A stretch of 64,000 bases of DNA from Incurvaria masculella (taxonomy: Eukaryota; Arthropoda; Insecta; Lepidoptera; Incurvariidae), in assembly GCA_946894095.1 (NCBI GenBank), contig OX335658.1:13197001-13261000 (forward strand), in the 5' to 3' direction. Made by a program: the position numbers and the translations under genes. Each line of letters opens with the position of its first letter. Positions within the stretch are counted from its first letter, which is position 1. Positions 11,150-22,199 of this stretch are shown here, piece by piece. The notes below the pieces were generated by a model. The model did not search any database and had not been told where the DNA came from. It worked only from the letters and a program-made list of their open reading frames with translations.

Positions 11150-11222
11150 AAGTCTGAAGCAGGATTGGAACCTTTTTAATTACAGGTGTACTTCTCAGCA
11201 ACTGAGCTATCCAGATAATCGA
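11150..11222 (-). mobile_element. tRNA-derived SINE head, second family
   Basis: The minus strand reads GGATAGCTCAGTTGCTGAG (box A) and, about 30 nt on, GGTTCCAATCCTGCTTC (box B). There is no pairing acceptor stem. The similar unit at 19992-20060 supports a dispersed tRNA-like repeat rather than a gene. Confidence 0.5.
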
Positions 11223-11839
11223 CCCAATGCTTTTACTACTAAATATCGTAAATTTCGCGCTATGGATTTTTTTGCTAAATGAAATCCTTTATTGTAGACG
11301 TTGTTGTGTAACCTCAAATTAATGAGATAACAGTAATATCGTATCGAGTGTTCAGATATTTTTTACAAAAAGAAAATAATGAACACAGAACTGAGAATTA
11401 CCTCACGAGTGACAGCCAAGACAAGTAACCGCCACGCCACGCCTTCGATTCCAGACACAGAATTCGGTGACATTTTAAACAAAGCGATACCTACATTCCC
11501 GAGAGGTGTTAACGAAAGGTTTCTGTGCTAGAGATCGCCCTCGATAAGATATATCGAGATACAGGCCTTCCTCGGAGATAACCTACAGAACCCTAGCTCT
11601 CGTTGCGAAATGCTCCGTGCTGCTGGTATTGGAAGGTTTAGAAATCATTCAATTAAATTGTCAACTGCATATGTATTTACGTTCGATCTCGCTGGCTTTA
11701 ATGCCCTTGTTGGAGCGCGCTCGCATTCAGGTGATTCATGTGTCAGATATGATAGAGCAAGTTTTAATAGCAAAATATTCTCATCATATATATTATAATT
11801 CCAAATTATAATACCGATAAAATATATGATTTGTTTTTT

Positions 11840-12126
11840 AAGGGTTCCGTACCCAAAGGGTGCCAACGGAACCCTATTACTAAGCCTCCGCTGTCGGTCC
11901 GTCCGCCCGTCCGTTTGTGACAGGGCTGTATCTCATAAATCGTAATAGTTAGGCAGCTTAAATTTTCACAGAGTATGTATTTATTTTGCCGCTATAACAA
12001 CATTTTTTTAAAAATAATACAAATTGAAGGGGGCCCATACTAAAAACGTGATTTTTTGTATTCAATCTTGTACGATGGTACGGAACCATTCGTGTGCGAG
12101 TCCGACTCGCACTTGGCCGGTTTTTA
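11840..12126 (-). mobile_element. (CCGT)n-type element, complete
   Basis: Plus-strand order: AGGGTTCCGTACC, an inner palindrome (GGGTTCCGT/ACGGAACCC), a (CCGT)-rich run, CTGTATCTCATAAATCGTAA, TTTTCACAGAGTATGTATTT, GATGGTACGGAACC, hairpin GTGCGAGTCCGACTCGCAC, then TTGGCCGGTTTTT. The first and last GGTTCCGTACC motifs form subterminal inverted repeats. It has no ORF. This layout (sub-TIRs, microsatellite, 3' hairpin, T-rich edge) resembles non-autonomous Helentrons. It abuts a LINE relic at 12127. Confidence 0.75.
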
Positions 12127-12575
12127 TGTTAGGCGTAGCCCGACGATGCCCACGGGCTCACGAAAACCAGGTACTAATTCACTTCAAACATGCTTTGAAG
12201 TTGTTGTGAAACACCATGTTTGAAATGCTCCAGGTTGTACTTTAGGGGTAACACCTCGGCAGGGAGTGCTTCCATAGTTTTCCGACCCTATAGATAAAGG
12301 ATACAGAGGATAGGTTGGTTCTTATTTTGGGACAGTCGCCCCGCGCCGAGCGACAGTAAGTAGGGAGCGGAGGGATGGCGTTATGCAGCTCCGAAGAGCG
12401 TTCTCAATGGTAGAGACAACAGGACACAGAGAGTGACCCACACCCCTTCCGAGTTGGGGGTCTCTAAATTCTGAGAACCCTCGGGGTCGTCGACGGCGCG
12501 TGTGTGCTGGCAAAGAGCCAAACAGGTACCTAGCCTACCGTTCCACAGATGCGAACAATACTCCACGCAGGACTG
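12127..12575 (-). mobile_element. Jockey-like LINE relic, ORF2 C-terminal region
   Basis: Minus-strand frames read CVEYCSHLWNG near 12530-12560, then in shifted frames QHTRAVDDPEG and finally MEALPAEVLPLKYNLEHFK near 12215-12275. The order EYCSHLW ... LPAEV(F/L)P ... K matches the region after the reverse-transcriptase domain in Jockey/CR1-type LINEs. Frameshifts and stops break it repeatedly. The left edge touches a (CCGT)n element. Confidence 0.75.
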
Positions 12576-12868
12576 ACCCTATCTCCTTGTTGTTGTTAAC
12601 GGTGTTTTCTACGTTATTAATCCTTTGACCAGTTGTTAAAGGAAAATACAAATATAAACTTTAAATGTGCAGTAACATAACCTTGGCTATTGCAGGTAAA
12701 TACACGAAAAAAGGAGAATTTTAAATGAGAAAACAGTGTTTCTTGGATTTAAATTTAATTGATTTGAGATTTTTTTTAACGAAAACGACACTCTTCTTTA
12801 TTCTCACGTTTTCTCACAATAATAATATATTTTCTTAAACCAAATGGTTTTTTTTTCATGTACATACA

Positions 12869-13056
12869 GTCAGTCAGCGTGTTTGCGTCCACTGCTGGAC
12901 ATACGCCTCTCCAATTTTCCTCCAGTCCTCCCGGCCTTCAGCGGTACGGAACCACTGCTTTCCGCCAACGCACTTGATGTCGTCGTCCCACCTGGCGGGT
13001 GGTCTTCCCACACTCCGTTTTCCTGTCCACGGCCGCCAGTGTAGGACACGGTATGT
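12869..13056 (-). mobile_element. RTE-like LINE, 188-bp 3' end with 11-bp target duplication
   Basis: Minus-strand translation gives KRSVGRPPARWDDDIK, REDWRKIGEAYVQQW and a stop, the conserved C-terminal tail of RTE-clade endonuclease/reverse-transcriptase proteins of Lepidoptera. A short CTGACTGACTG tail follows. ATGTACATACA flanks both sides (12858-12868 and 13057-13067), an exact 11-bp duplication. This is a severely 5'-truncated insertion: all catalytic domains are absent, so it is inert. Confidence 0.85.
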
Positions 13057-13119
13057 ATGTACATACATAGCCTTGCATTAAGATTTAGAGGTATGGTTTT
13101 GCCATTATTTTGATATCAC

Positions 13120-13335
13120 TAGCAGACTAGATGAGGTAACCGGCTCCGCTCGGGTAATCTCATTTGGGACGAACTTTTTGATAATCCTATAGGAACCTAA
13201 ACCTGTTCCCGGATAAAAGTTATAAAAAATATCTGTGTGCCATTTTTTTTTTAATTCGGTCAGCAGTATTTGAGTGATCCAAACATCCAAACATCTAAAT
13301 ATCCAAACATACAAACGACAGCGACAGCGGTAAAA
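13120..13335 (+). mobile_element. LINE-like 3' end with CATCCAAA tail
   Basis: GTTCCCGGATAAAAGTTATA, TTCGGTCAGCAGTATTTGAG and a tail of ATCCAAACATCCAAACAT units resemble the 3' ends of lepidopteran CR1/L2-type LINEs, which end in short tandem octamers. No coding motif remains. Confidence 0.5.
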
Positions 13336-13344
13336 TAGATAACA

Positions 13345-14520
13345 TGATTTTCTCAGGCCATATCGGCTCTCTTCTATAGTTTTCATATCGCCTTTCCAAT
13401 AGACATAAATTTAATCTATGTATTGAAATGGCTTGATATTTACTTTGGATTGCATTCAATATCTAACGCACGACTCCTGCCTTCTGGCAACACATCAATT
13501 CTGTCCGAAGCTAACTAGATGACTAACAAGGCACTCAGAGACCTGGTGTATGACCACTTTCATTTCATTCCATTTGTTTAATATCTTGTAGTCAAACTAC
13601 ACTAAGTTACGTCAGGAACTAACTGGTCCGTGAATTTGATGAAATCAGTGATCAAGAACTAGAACCATCTTCTATTAAGACTGCTACAACTAGTAATAGT
13701 TATACTCATAATATTATGTACTTCTTTGACTGCAGTAATAAATAATACGACACATTATAACTGAAAACATATTTTACTTCTTAAGTAATACGCGATTGTG
13801 ACGAGAATCGAGAAGGGAGTGCTAAGATGGATTTGACATATGAAACGAAAGGGTGACGAAAGAATGACGAAACAAATTTACAGAGCAGAAGTGAGCGGAA
13901 GTGTCGTGCCCGGATGGCTTATTAGAACGTACCGTGACCAAATCGATGTAATTCTTCGTAAAGGTCTGGTACGTAGCACCCGTAATCGTAGAGCATGTAT
14001 GAAAATATGTATGTCCGTAGATGAAGCGAAAAAGGTGTGCTGTCATCGTACCGTGTGTCGCTCTATCATCTCTGCCTACCCCTTTCGCGTTGTCACTCCC
14101 TAAATATATGGAGAAAAATAGATAGCTTTGTGTTAACTTACCCTTCAAATAGCACAATGTTCATATAATTTGCAAGAAGATGACCAAGGGTTCCGTCACT
14201 TCCCAAGGCTGTTATCTCTGTCTCGCATTTCTGTTTGCTTTCGACGTTACACGACCGCACTGTGTCGCGTTTGTCCACAAACACAAACACACAGGGTTAA
14301 CCAGAACTGTATGGGGAGGTGTTTGTCTTATCAATGTCGGGTCAAAGGGTGTGAAATGGCTTAAGGAATACCTCGGGCATCTGCTTAGGCTCACCGTAAT
14401 TTAGCTATTTTGAATACGTATATCAATTTTTGGAAATATATATGCTGTGTGGGTTCCAGCACTCCAAAATAATCCCAGTCGTCCATCTGCATGTCGTCCC
14501 ATGTATGTCATAAAAGCCAC
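13345..14520. other. No recognisable gene
   Basis: Overlapping frames on both strands around 13822-14404 (up to 111 codons) lack motifs and overlap each other, so chance is the best explanation. Confidence 0.55.
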
Positions 14521-14524
14521 TAAG

Positions 14525-14786
14525 GAATTTATCGTTCGTGGTTCCGATTCCACGTAAAACTTTAGTAATACTTACTAGGAGGTAGGTTTAATCCCGTTGG
14601 TACCATATCGTCTTGAATGGACGATGGCCCAGGCAGAAATTAAATGTGTCCGTGTTTTTCATTCCAATTAAATTTAACCTTGCAAAAAAGTGAAAGACCT
14701 GGCGTGGCACATAGTATTCGTAAGGTTTGTTTAACTAATATCATCACAGTAAGTGTGGTATTAACCGTCCATGTCATGTTACATTT
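14525..14786 (+). mobile_element. SINE, body and tail, diverged
   Basis: Begins at TCGTTCGTGGTTCCGATTCC and ends in the tail near GGTATTAACCGTCCATG. The head is missing and there are many substitutions, so it is an old copy. Confidence 0.7.
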
Positions 14787-14789
14787 GAA

Positions 14790-15940
14790 AAAATCCAAAT
14801 TATCTTATAATTCTTAAGTTCAAATATTCAATTAATTTCTTATCCACAGTTAAGAAAAAAGATCTTAAGTTGATATAGCCTTCTATTTAGTCGCGTTTTA
14901 ATAACGACCATTCATTATCTTACAGAACATTTAAACGAATCTCTGAAATGCATCATAATAATGTGGCTATTCAAACTCCCAAAATCAACATGCATTATTC
15001 AAATGAATTAACACTAAAAGTTAGTAAATGATGTCATCCATCACCGTAAGACCGAGGACCACACCGGTAGCTCGCCCATTATCAAAAGTCCAGCACCGTC
15101 CATAAGTCATCAGAGCATTACTCACGCAGCCACTTGAGGCCGTTAGAAGACTATCGAGATGCGAGGTGCTAAGGGATTTATATTGAAAGATGAGTGTACA
15201 CACGTCGTTCGAGTCTGTTGCGGCAACCTTACCCAATGTATCTTTTCTAATCGAAATAGAAAATTTATGTTTGCGTCGATGCTTCCATAATTATGTTGAA
15301 AGGTGGTAGAACATTAGGATTCGTGGCGACGCGGCGACGTATCTTTTAGTTGTTTCGGGTTTGATACTCTTCTACTGAGCTTTTCGTGCCGATTGTATGT
15401 CTATATTTATAGCATTTGGACTATTGAAAACTGCTCTGTAATTGAAACTAATCGGTATACATTGCTCTGTCCATGCCAACTTCGTGTAACAATCTGTTCA
15501 CATCTCCGCTGACAACATTAACGCAATGGCTGTACAAGTCGGTTTGAGACATTTCAGGAATAGAGAGTACTAATTATTACAAAAAAACGATTCCGACGAA
15601 TTTAGTTTTACTATCGCCGTTCTCCGCAAGTATACCCTTTCAGTCGAAGATTTTTACAAAAATTGTAGACATACTTATAAATTAGTTCCTTGTTCCAAAT
15701 GTATGTCTTTAATTATTGTGTCCCTTTAACAGTCGATTCTACATACATATCATGTTCGTTGAAAAATTGAAATTCTTGATTAGTATACAAAAGTATGTTT
15801 TAAAAAATATGTTTTAAAATTTAATAATGTATTTTAATCTGTTTCAGTTTCGAACTTCTTTTTGCCTTCATTTTTAATGTACCTCAATAGTGTTTCATTT
15901 TAGTTACTACATGTTTTGTTTTAAATTTCTATCCTTTTTA
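14790..15940. other. No recognisable feature
   Basis: AT-rich sequence with no match to any repeat in the window. Confidence 0.6.
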
Positions 15941-16240
15941 GGGTTCCGTACCCAACGGGTGAAAACGGAACCCTATTACTAAGCCTCCGCTGTCCGTCCG
16001 TCCGTCCGTCCGTCCGTCTGTCACAGGGCTGTATCTCGTGAACCGTAATAGGTAGGCAGCTGAATTTTTCACAGAGTGTGTATTTATTTTGCCGCTAAAA
16101 CAACAAATAGGTAAAATAAAACAATAATAAAAATTAAAAGGGGGTCCCACACAAAAAACTTGATTTTTTTGTGTTAAGTCTTGTACGATGGTACGGAACC
16201 CTTCGTGCTCGAGTCCGACTCGCGCATGGCCGGTTTTTTT
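15941..16240 (-). mobile_element. (CCGT)n-type element, complete
   Basis: Full-length copy with an uninterrupted run of CCGT repeats near 15985-16018 and both ends intact. The terminal hairpin is slightly altered (CTCGAGTCCGACTCGCGC). Confidence 0.8.
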
Positions 16241-16244
16241 TATC

Positions 16245-17410
16245 TTGTTATCAGTGTTTAGACTTCTATTTGGACGCATTATACATATTATCACATTTTG
16301 TTTTACTAATGTAGTACAGATATTAATAGCATTCATATATCTGGTTTCCTATTAAATTTAACTCTTACATCTTCTCAATAAACTGTATCCCTACGTGTGG
16401 GTAATAGCGTGCCTTGTTCGGTGTTATGTCACCCACATTACCGGTGTGAGCGTAATTAAAGGCGAAGCTTAACTAGCGGCAATGTCTGGTCTTTTGTGCC
16501 AGAGATCAAAGATTCGTAACCCAATGTTTGCCTCGTTCTTATCTTAGACTGAGATGTGCATTTTCAATACACCTGCTGGTGTGGAACAATCGAGCGAGGA
16601 ATCACGGGACTGGCGACCGAAAATACACTGACGGAAACGCAGGCCAGTGAGTTCGCTTACCAAATCGCAAAATCCTGATATTTTCGAGTTATAAAAATAA
16701 CTGCACAAGATGCCACTTTAGTGCAACGAACATTCGATGTTGCGCGGCTCGAATTCGTGAGCAGGTGACTGGCCGGCACTACCGTTAGTGTACCTATTAA
16801 TCACTCAAACGTGGCTACGCTGTCGATATATGATGAAGTTTAGTTGCAACTGCCCTACTCCCTTGCTCGATGTGTGGAACCCTTAGGCACATTTAGGTCC
16901 TCTTCATTATTCAATTGTTTGTATTCTGTTGAATTTGGAAAATATTATTTCCTTCAACCCATCAATCTGTGTAGATAAATGCTTTATATTTCTCCACTTT
17001 CAAACTAACGTACGCGTTTTGTGCGTTGATGAACGGTATAGACCTTGTATTTAGTATGGTTGATGCAAAATTAAGATTGAATAATTGGAGCAGTTCTAAT
17101 GATATATATCACACGTCGTTCCTACTCTACGCGAACTGCTCACAACTAGACTTACGCGGAGCCAGCCCGAAGTAGAGTTTCGCTTATCCGAATATTTTTT
17201 TCTTCGGATAATTTATCTCCGGCCTTAGCTCTCGAATAACACGGTGCAGGTCGTGGGAAAGTTAACGGGAAGCGTATTATATGTGGAATGCGATTTTGCA
17301 GATATAGACTAAAAGGTCGCGACGAAAATTATAACGATAACGTAAATGGCTGAAACTGAGTTCACAGGATAAAGACCAACCCTCCTAAGCGAAAGTTCTG
17401 TTTTTGTTTT
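16245..17410. other. No recognisable feature
   Basis: Mixed composition, with no ORF and no repeat match. Confidence 0.6.
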
Positions 17411-17411
17411 T

Positions 17412-17786
17412 ATGTGACTGGGACATGGATGGCTAATACCACAAGTTCTGTCATGGTATTAGCCCAACACACCACATGGGAACTAGGTGCCATGCCAGGA
17501 CCTTCCTTATATTGCACGGCTACATTGAACTGGATGGAAAACACGGACAATTTTCATTGCCGCTTCGACCATCGTTCATCCAATGCGATGGTACCAACCC
17601 GGGCGGGATAAACCCTACCACCTAGTAAGTAAGGAAGGGGACCTACAGCTTAACGTGGAATCCGAACCACGGCCAGCCTCTCTCAACGGTCGAATGGTCA
17701 CCCATCCAAGACCAGACCGGACCCAGCGTTGCTTAACTTCGGAGAGCGATCGCCGAAGTGTCGCGCCACTGGGCCACTGAGGCTGA
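17412..17786 (-). mobile_element. SINE, full length, 5S-rRNA-like head (reference copy)
   Basis: Read from 17786 leftwards, this starts with a tRNA box-A-like stretch (TGGCCCAGTGG). It then runs into a segment very close to the 5S rRNA internal promoter: CCGAAGTTAAGCAACG (minus strand of about 17729-17744) and TTGGATGGGTGACC (minus strand of 17696-17709). A body containing TGGTTCGGATTCCACG, CATCCAGTTCAATGTAGCC and GGTCCTGGCATGGCACC follows, then a tail reading TATTAGCCATCCATG. Body and tail recur in more than ten other pieces here. The layout (Pol III head, body, tail, no ORF) is that of a SINE, and a 5S-derived head is the hallmark of the SINE3 class. This is the least decayed copy with this head. 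Whether the family already has a name cannot be told from sequence alone. Confidence 0.85.
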
Positions 17787-18604
17787 TTGCATGCGCCAAG
17801 TGGTTGCGTTACCGCCTATTAAAGTAATTATCGTGACAAAACAATAGACATGATAAGGTAAATAACTGCAAATAACGAAGCATGAAAGTATCACTGCATA
17901 CTTAGTTAGTTATATCAAAATTGAACAAATATTTGGTTGCATCTCGTACTTATAGACGGTTTAAGTTACAGTTATAACTTTTGATTTATTTAAGTTGCAT
18001 ATTAAGAAACCGACTGGTTACTTTTGTATAATTAATAGGTATACATATTACCAGACAATCAGTGTATTCATCAGCAGATACGTACCAACGTCTATTTTTA
18101 TAGCCAATCTGGCTAACGCAACCACTTGGCGTAGGTAGACCGAGATATTTGGCATCAGAGGGCTGGTCTCTGACATGTGAACCCAGATTCAGCTATTTAT
18201 ACTATCGTGACCAAAAATTTCGTGACCTCTCGGAATACTATGGGTGTATGGAGATAGTCGCTGTTTATTGGCACTTCGGAATACTCGGATGATGATGGTA
18301 TTAGGTTCGTTTTTGGTCGGTCGGATAAATTATCGGATCGATCAGAGTTCCGATAATCGATGCTTCAAACACGTTACAGCATTTCTTGATTAATCGGTGC
18401 TGCGGATGATTTGTTGCATTTCTTTGCTAGATATATGGTTTATTTAATGTAAGATGCCATTTAGGTGTACTAAACGCGAAATAAATACTTAGCCAAATTA
18501 AATTATAAAATGTTAGTAGAGACCTAGTCAGGAAATAAAGTAAATGTTATGCGAATTTACTTGAATGTTTGTACGAAACAATAGTCGTTTGTTTGGACAA
18601 TATC

Positions 18605-18832
18605 TTAAAGTAATGCAAAGTGACTTCACAGAGTAGTACTTTTCGTTAGTCTTATACTGATAGACATTACTCGTACTTGGCTCAGCCAAAGTATATCTTT
18701 CGACTGTCAGTTTAGACTACATGTACCGAATGTCAAATTTGACAGTCGACATACTTTGGCTAAGCCAAGCACGAGTAATGTCTATGAATCTCGGCATTCG
18801 TTTCTGTTACGATTATTTATCTCAGCCTCAGA
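18605..18832. mobile_element. Foldback MITE (GGCTGAG family), left arm lost, split by another element
   Basis: 18605-18657 and 18788-18832 together make the loop and right arm of the GGCTGAGATAAATAG family. The sequence between is a separate inverted-repeat element (18661-18784). Confidence 0.7.
18661..18784. mobile_element. Nested short foldback element with TGA duplication
   Basis: Arms TAGACATTACTCGTACTTGG and its inverted copy extend over about 50 bp on each side. TGA flanks both ends (18658-18660 and 18785-18787), a plausible 3-bp target-site duplication. It interrupts an older foldback element. Confidence 0.7.
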
Positions 18833-18889
18833 CTACTTAAGACCTTAGATACGAATTTTAACAAATACAAATAACTGTTTTCCATTTCA

Positions 18890-19120
18890 TCTCATTACCC
18901 TGGCCTCCAGCGAGTCACACGCGTCGGAACTGCACGCTGCGCCGCTCGTGACAGGCGGGCGCGGTGTCGGCGTGCAACAACTCAATTGCAGCACGCTGGC
19001 GAACGAACGCGAGCTGACATAACAGAATACGAGTTGCGTCCGTCCGGTGCGGCGCGCAGCCGTGTGATGTGAGCCGAGTTCAGGAAATGTAGCGGTCGCC
19101 GTGGAGTAAGCCTGACGGTG
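18890..19120. promoter_or_regulatory. CpG-rich island
   Basis: GC- and CpG-rich for about 230 bp (GTGACAGGCGGGCGCGGTGT, GTCCGGTGCGGCGCGCAGCC) in AT-rich surroundings. No TATA box and no protein-like frame are seen. It could be a TATA-less promoter or first exon. Confidence 0.25.
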
Positions 19121-19124
19121 CATC

Positions 19125-21940
19125 GAAAACGCACAGAATTTTTGTTTGAGAAAATGCGGAATTTATTTCTGATGTAACATTTATTGTTTACTCTGTTACA
19201 CTTAATAATTTCATGAATCGTTTCTTTAGAATCTTTCTACACCTAAAATGTATTAGGTTGATTGAACCCTTTAAATTCCTTAGGTATTTTTCTCTCATGC
19301 CAGATTTGCCCTAATTCGGCCTTTTTTATGTAATTGAACATGGATAACATACCACATGAAAACAACAATTAAATAAAAACATACTGACATAGAATTGAAC
19401 CTTTTCAAATGATTAATAAATTTGGATTAAAATCTGGGAATTTTTAGTGGTAGGGAACCGTTAGGACCTGAAAGACGATTTCGCCATTTAAATTCTCAGT
19501 CCGCGTGCAAAATTGTGCTTTGGGCCAATGGAAAAAGAAATCATTTCTTTTATTTTTTTAATATCAGAGCTCAGTACCTTTACTACAGTATTAATGTTAA
19601 TTGCCTTTAACTAATTCGCGACACTTGCTGTGTTAAATAAATCTCCATATTTGAATAGCAAGAACTATTCAGCAATAACACGTAAATATAGTACTGAAAG
19701 GTAATTTAATTCAGCTTTCAACTCTAATTACACTCGCATTCGGAACTTCAAGTTGCACATTTCTGACTCGTCGCTGTCTAAATAATGATAAACTACGAGA
19801 TTAAAACGGCGTTGTATGAATACTTCCTGCTGATCTAATAAGTCAAAACTGACACTTATGATCCAAAAATTAATTAGATTTTAAAGATGAACAAAAATAA
19901 GAAACGTCAAACATTAATCTGATGCAGAATTCGAAAGGGTGACTGAACTATCCCGATACGGAATTGAAGTTCTCAGACGTAGTGTTGGATAGCTCAGTTG
20001 CTTGAGCATAGCTTGTAATTCAAAGGTCATAAGATTCTAGTATTGCTTCGCAGATATTATACCATTGCTTGTGTTCAGTATAAGCAAAGACGGACAGATG
20101 CCAGAAGTTTGATGTTACTAGATTTAGTAAAGCACACATAGTAAGAACTAGGTGCAAATAATTTTCCTAAAGTAACCTTAAAATTCGGCCTTTGAATATG
20201 TTATTATACCTATCATATCAATGCTATTTTATGTGCGTTTATATAAATTCCATGGTTGAAGCTTCATCAGTATGTTACATTTTTATATAGTCATAAAAAT
20301 CATATTTATTTCTTCCTCTATAATTTAAATTATGTTAAATGATGTACATAATTAAATTAATAAAATGATAATCCTAAGAAAGAGTCAATACATAAATCAT
20401 GTCGAGATTGCTGATGAACTTACTGAAATAAAAAACCAATAATGATCTGTTTTCCTTTTTACGACACTTAATGTCGGCAGCCGTAAAAACTAAAGTTGTA
20501 AAATTAGTGCGGTCGGAGTCACTCAATCCGTTTACAAATGGCGGTAATTATGTCTACACCAACCAAATCACATTTCGGTCTCAATTGAGATTTTAATTAC
20601 ACCAATCGGGTTGAAGGCTAAGGGTAATAGATCATTAACTGGGTTTTTCGGTGAGAGAGTGTGAATCGTGTTATCTGTCATCATTGCATTTAACTACTAC
20701 CATTTAATTAGTACCATTAAAGCCATCTTAGATATTATACTCCTAATCTTAGAGTACTATCTCTTTCGTCGCATTCACTTTGGGACAGTCACAGTAGTTT
20801 TACAAAGCAGATCTGTGTATCTATTTAATGTGCCGTATGTGCTCGTTGAATGTCTATTTCCGCAACTGAATAAACTACGATTGTTCAATTAGAAAAATAA
20901 AGCATTACCTTATTATATGTGATGATATATTATCTATTTTCTATGTATCTAGCTTCCAAAGTACAAAGCTTTAATTCCCCTAAATATTTGCAAACAGTCA
21001 TATAATTCCACCTATGCGAGCTGAAGAAAAGTAAGTGATTCCGATCGATTCCGAACCGTTCTAATGATCAGCAAAAACGTACACGGAACTGTCATTCTGT
21101 AAGCCAAAGCGTTTATTATTGCTCCTTCTTGTGCCAAATGGCCCTGTGCAGTCTGCTCGAATACAGCCTTGTTGTTCGACTCAAACTCACACTTGGCGAA
21201 ATCATAAATAAAAATGTAACGATTAAATTGCAAATATTTTTCATTTGTTGGATCTGGTATCTGTGCTATCAAAATTCAAGCCTCAACATTAACTACATCT
21301 GATTCTGTCAATATCGGCTACAGTAAAAGCCCCCAGTACTAATTCTCGGCAAACGGACGGAACAATGCATCAAAACGAAGCGGCCTCCAAGCTGGCGAGG
21401 GATCTATGAGAATTTCTCTAATTATTCCTCTAAACTCAGCCGGGTTAGACTCAAGTGTGAAACGCGATAATTAGTATAAGGTTTCCGAAACGGACTCCTA
21501 ATTCTCCATTCTTTTCTCTTTTTATTGGCCTCCTACACATTATAGGAGTCTTAATTTGATTATGGCTGCTTCGGCACTTTGTCGTTTATAAAAATGTTAT
21601 TGTTTGTTTCTGGCCTATTGTACCCGGCATTGAGACCTCTGTTGTTGAGTTACCCTTTGAGAACCCATAAAATGTTGGAATTCTTGAACCCCATTATTTA
21701 GAATATCGCGAACGCGTTCGTTTTCATTGGCCACAGTACTATTTACACATTATTGTTTATTATCATGTCCCTGGTTGTATATTTTGGAAGCATGTTTTCT
21801 CGCGATGGAAAGTGTAATAAGAATATCGAAAGCAAAGCGAGTGCTGTAAATCAAGTAAACGGCGCAATGAATTCCATTATGAAAAGCCGGGAAAATACGC
21901 CTACAGCTAGGATGGCGATTCGGAACTGTGCTGGTGCCGG
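19125..21940. other. Mostly featureless; tRNA-like repeat near 20.0 kb
   Basis: Apart from the SINE head at 19990-20075 and a doubtful SINE-tail scrap at 19326-19362 (ATGTAATTGAACATGGATAA), nothing is recognised. Confidence 0.55.
19990..20075 (+). mobile_element. tRNA-derived SINE head, second family
   Basis: GGATAGCTCAGTTGCTTGAG is box A-like and matches the copy at 11150-11222. TGTAATTCAAAGGTCATAAG corresponds to the variable arm and box B side. Box B is degraded. Confidence 0.5.
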
Positions 21941-21941
21941 A

Positions 21942-22008
21942 AAATCTGTCTGTAATTTTCCATCCAGATCAGTGTAACCGTGCTCATAAAGGAAAGGTCA
22001 TGGCCCTA
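21942..22008 (+). mobile_element. SINE internal fragment
   Basis: Short match to the body: TTTCCATCCAGATCAGTGTA and CGTGCTCATAAAGGAAAGG. Confidence 0.5.
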
Positions 22009-22034
22009 GATAAAGAGCGCGTTTACTACTTAAA

Positions 22035-22150
22035 CGTACATGCCACATCCAAACATAGTCGCAGACGTATTGGAGGGTTTATGTGGGACAAACGTATTTT
22101 TAGAGCACATTTGCGCGCGGTCGTTTTTCGACTGTGTCGGAGCCGGATTC
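22035..22150 (+). repeat. Diverged repeat sharing CAAACATAGTCGCAGACGTAT
   Basis: CATGCCACATC, then AAACATAGTCGCAGACGTAT, then TTTGCGCGCGGTCG are matched in order by the opposite strand of 43095-43210. In translation both give KHSRRRIG. This is a possible remnant of one dispersed element. Confidence 0.5.
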
Positions 22151-22199
22151 CCATACAATATGATCATACAAATAAATACAAAAAATTATGATCATTTTG

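Noticed and set aside
12869..13056. Candidate intact gene ending in YVQQW
   Set aside because: It is the C-terminal scrap of a LINE bounded by a target-site duplication, with no upstream domains.
15984..16020. Short regular repeats considered as a CRISPR array
   Set aside because: Plain tetranucleotide microsatellite without spacers, inside a eukaryotic repeat.
15938..16336. 132-codon minus-strand open frame
   Set aside because: Almost entirely inside a (CCGT)n-type element, translating its microsatellite and hairpin.
19326..19362. SINE tail fragment
   Set aside because: About 35 bp of partial similarity is too little for a separate call.
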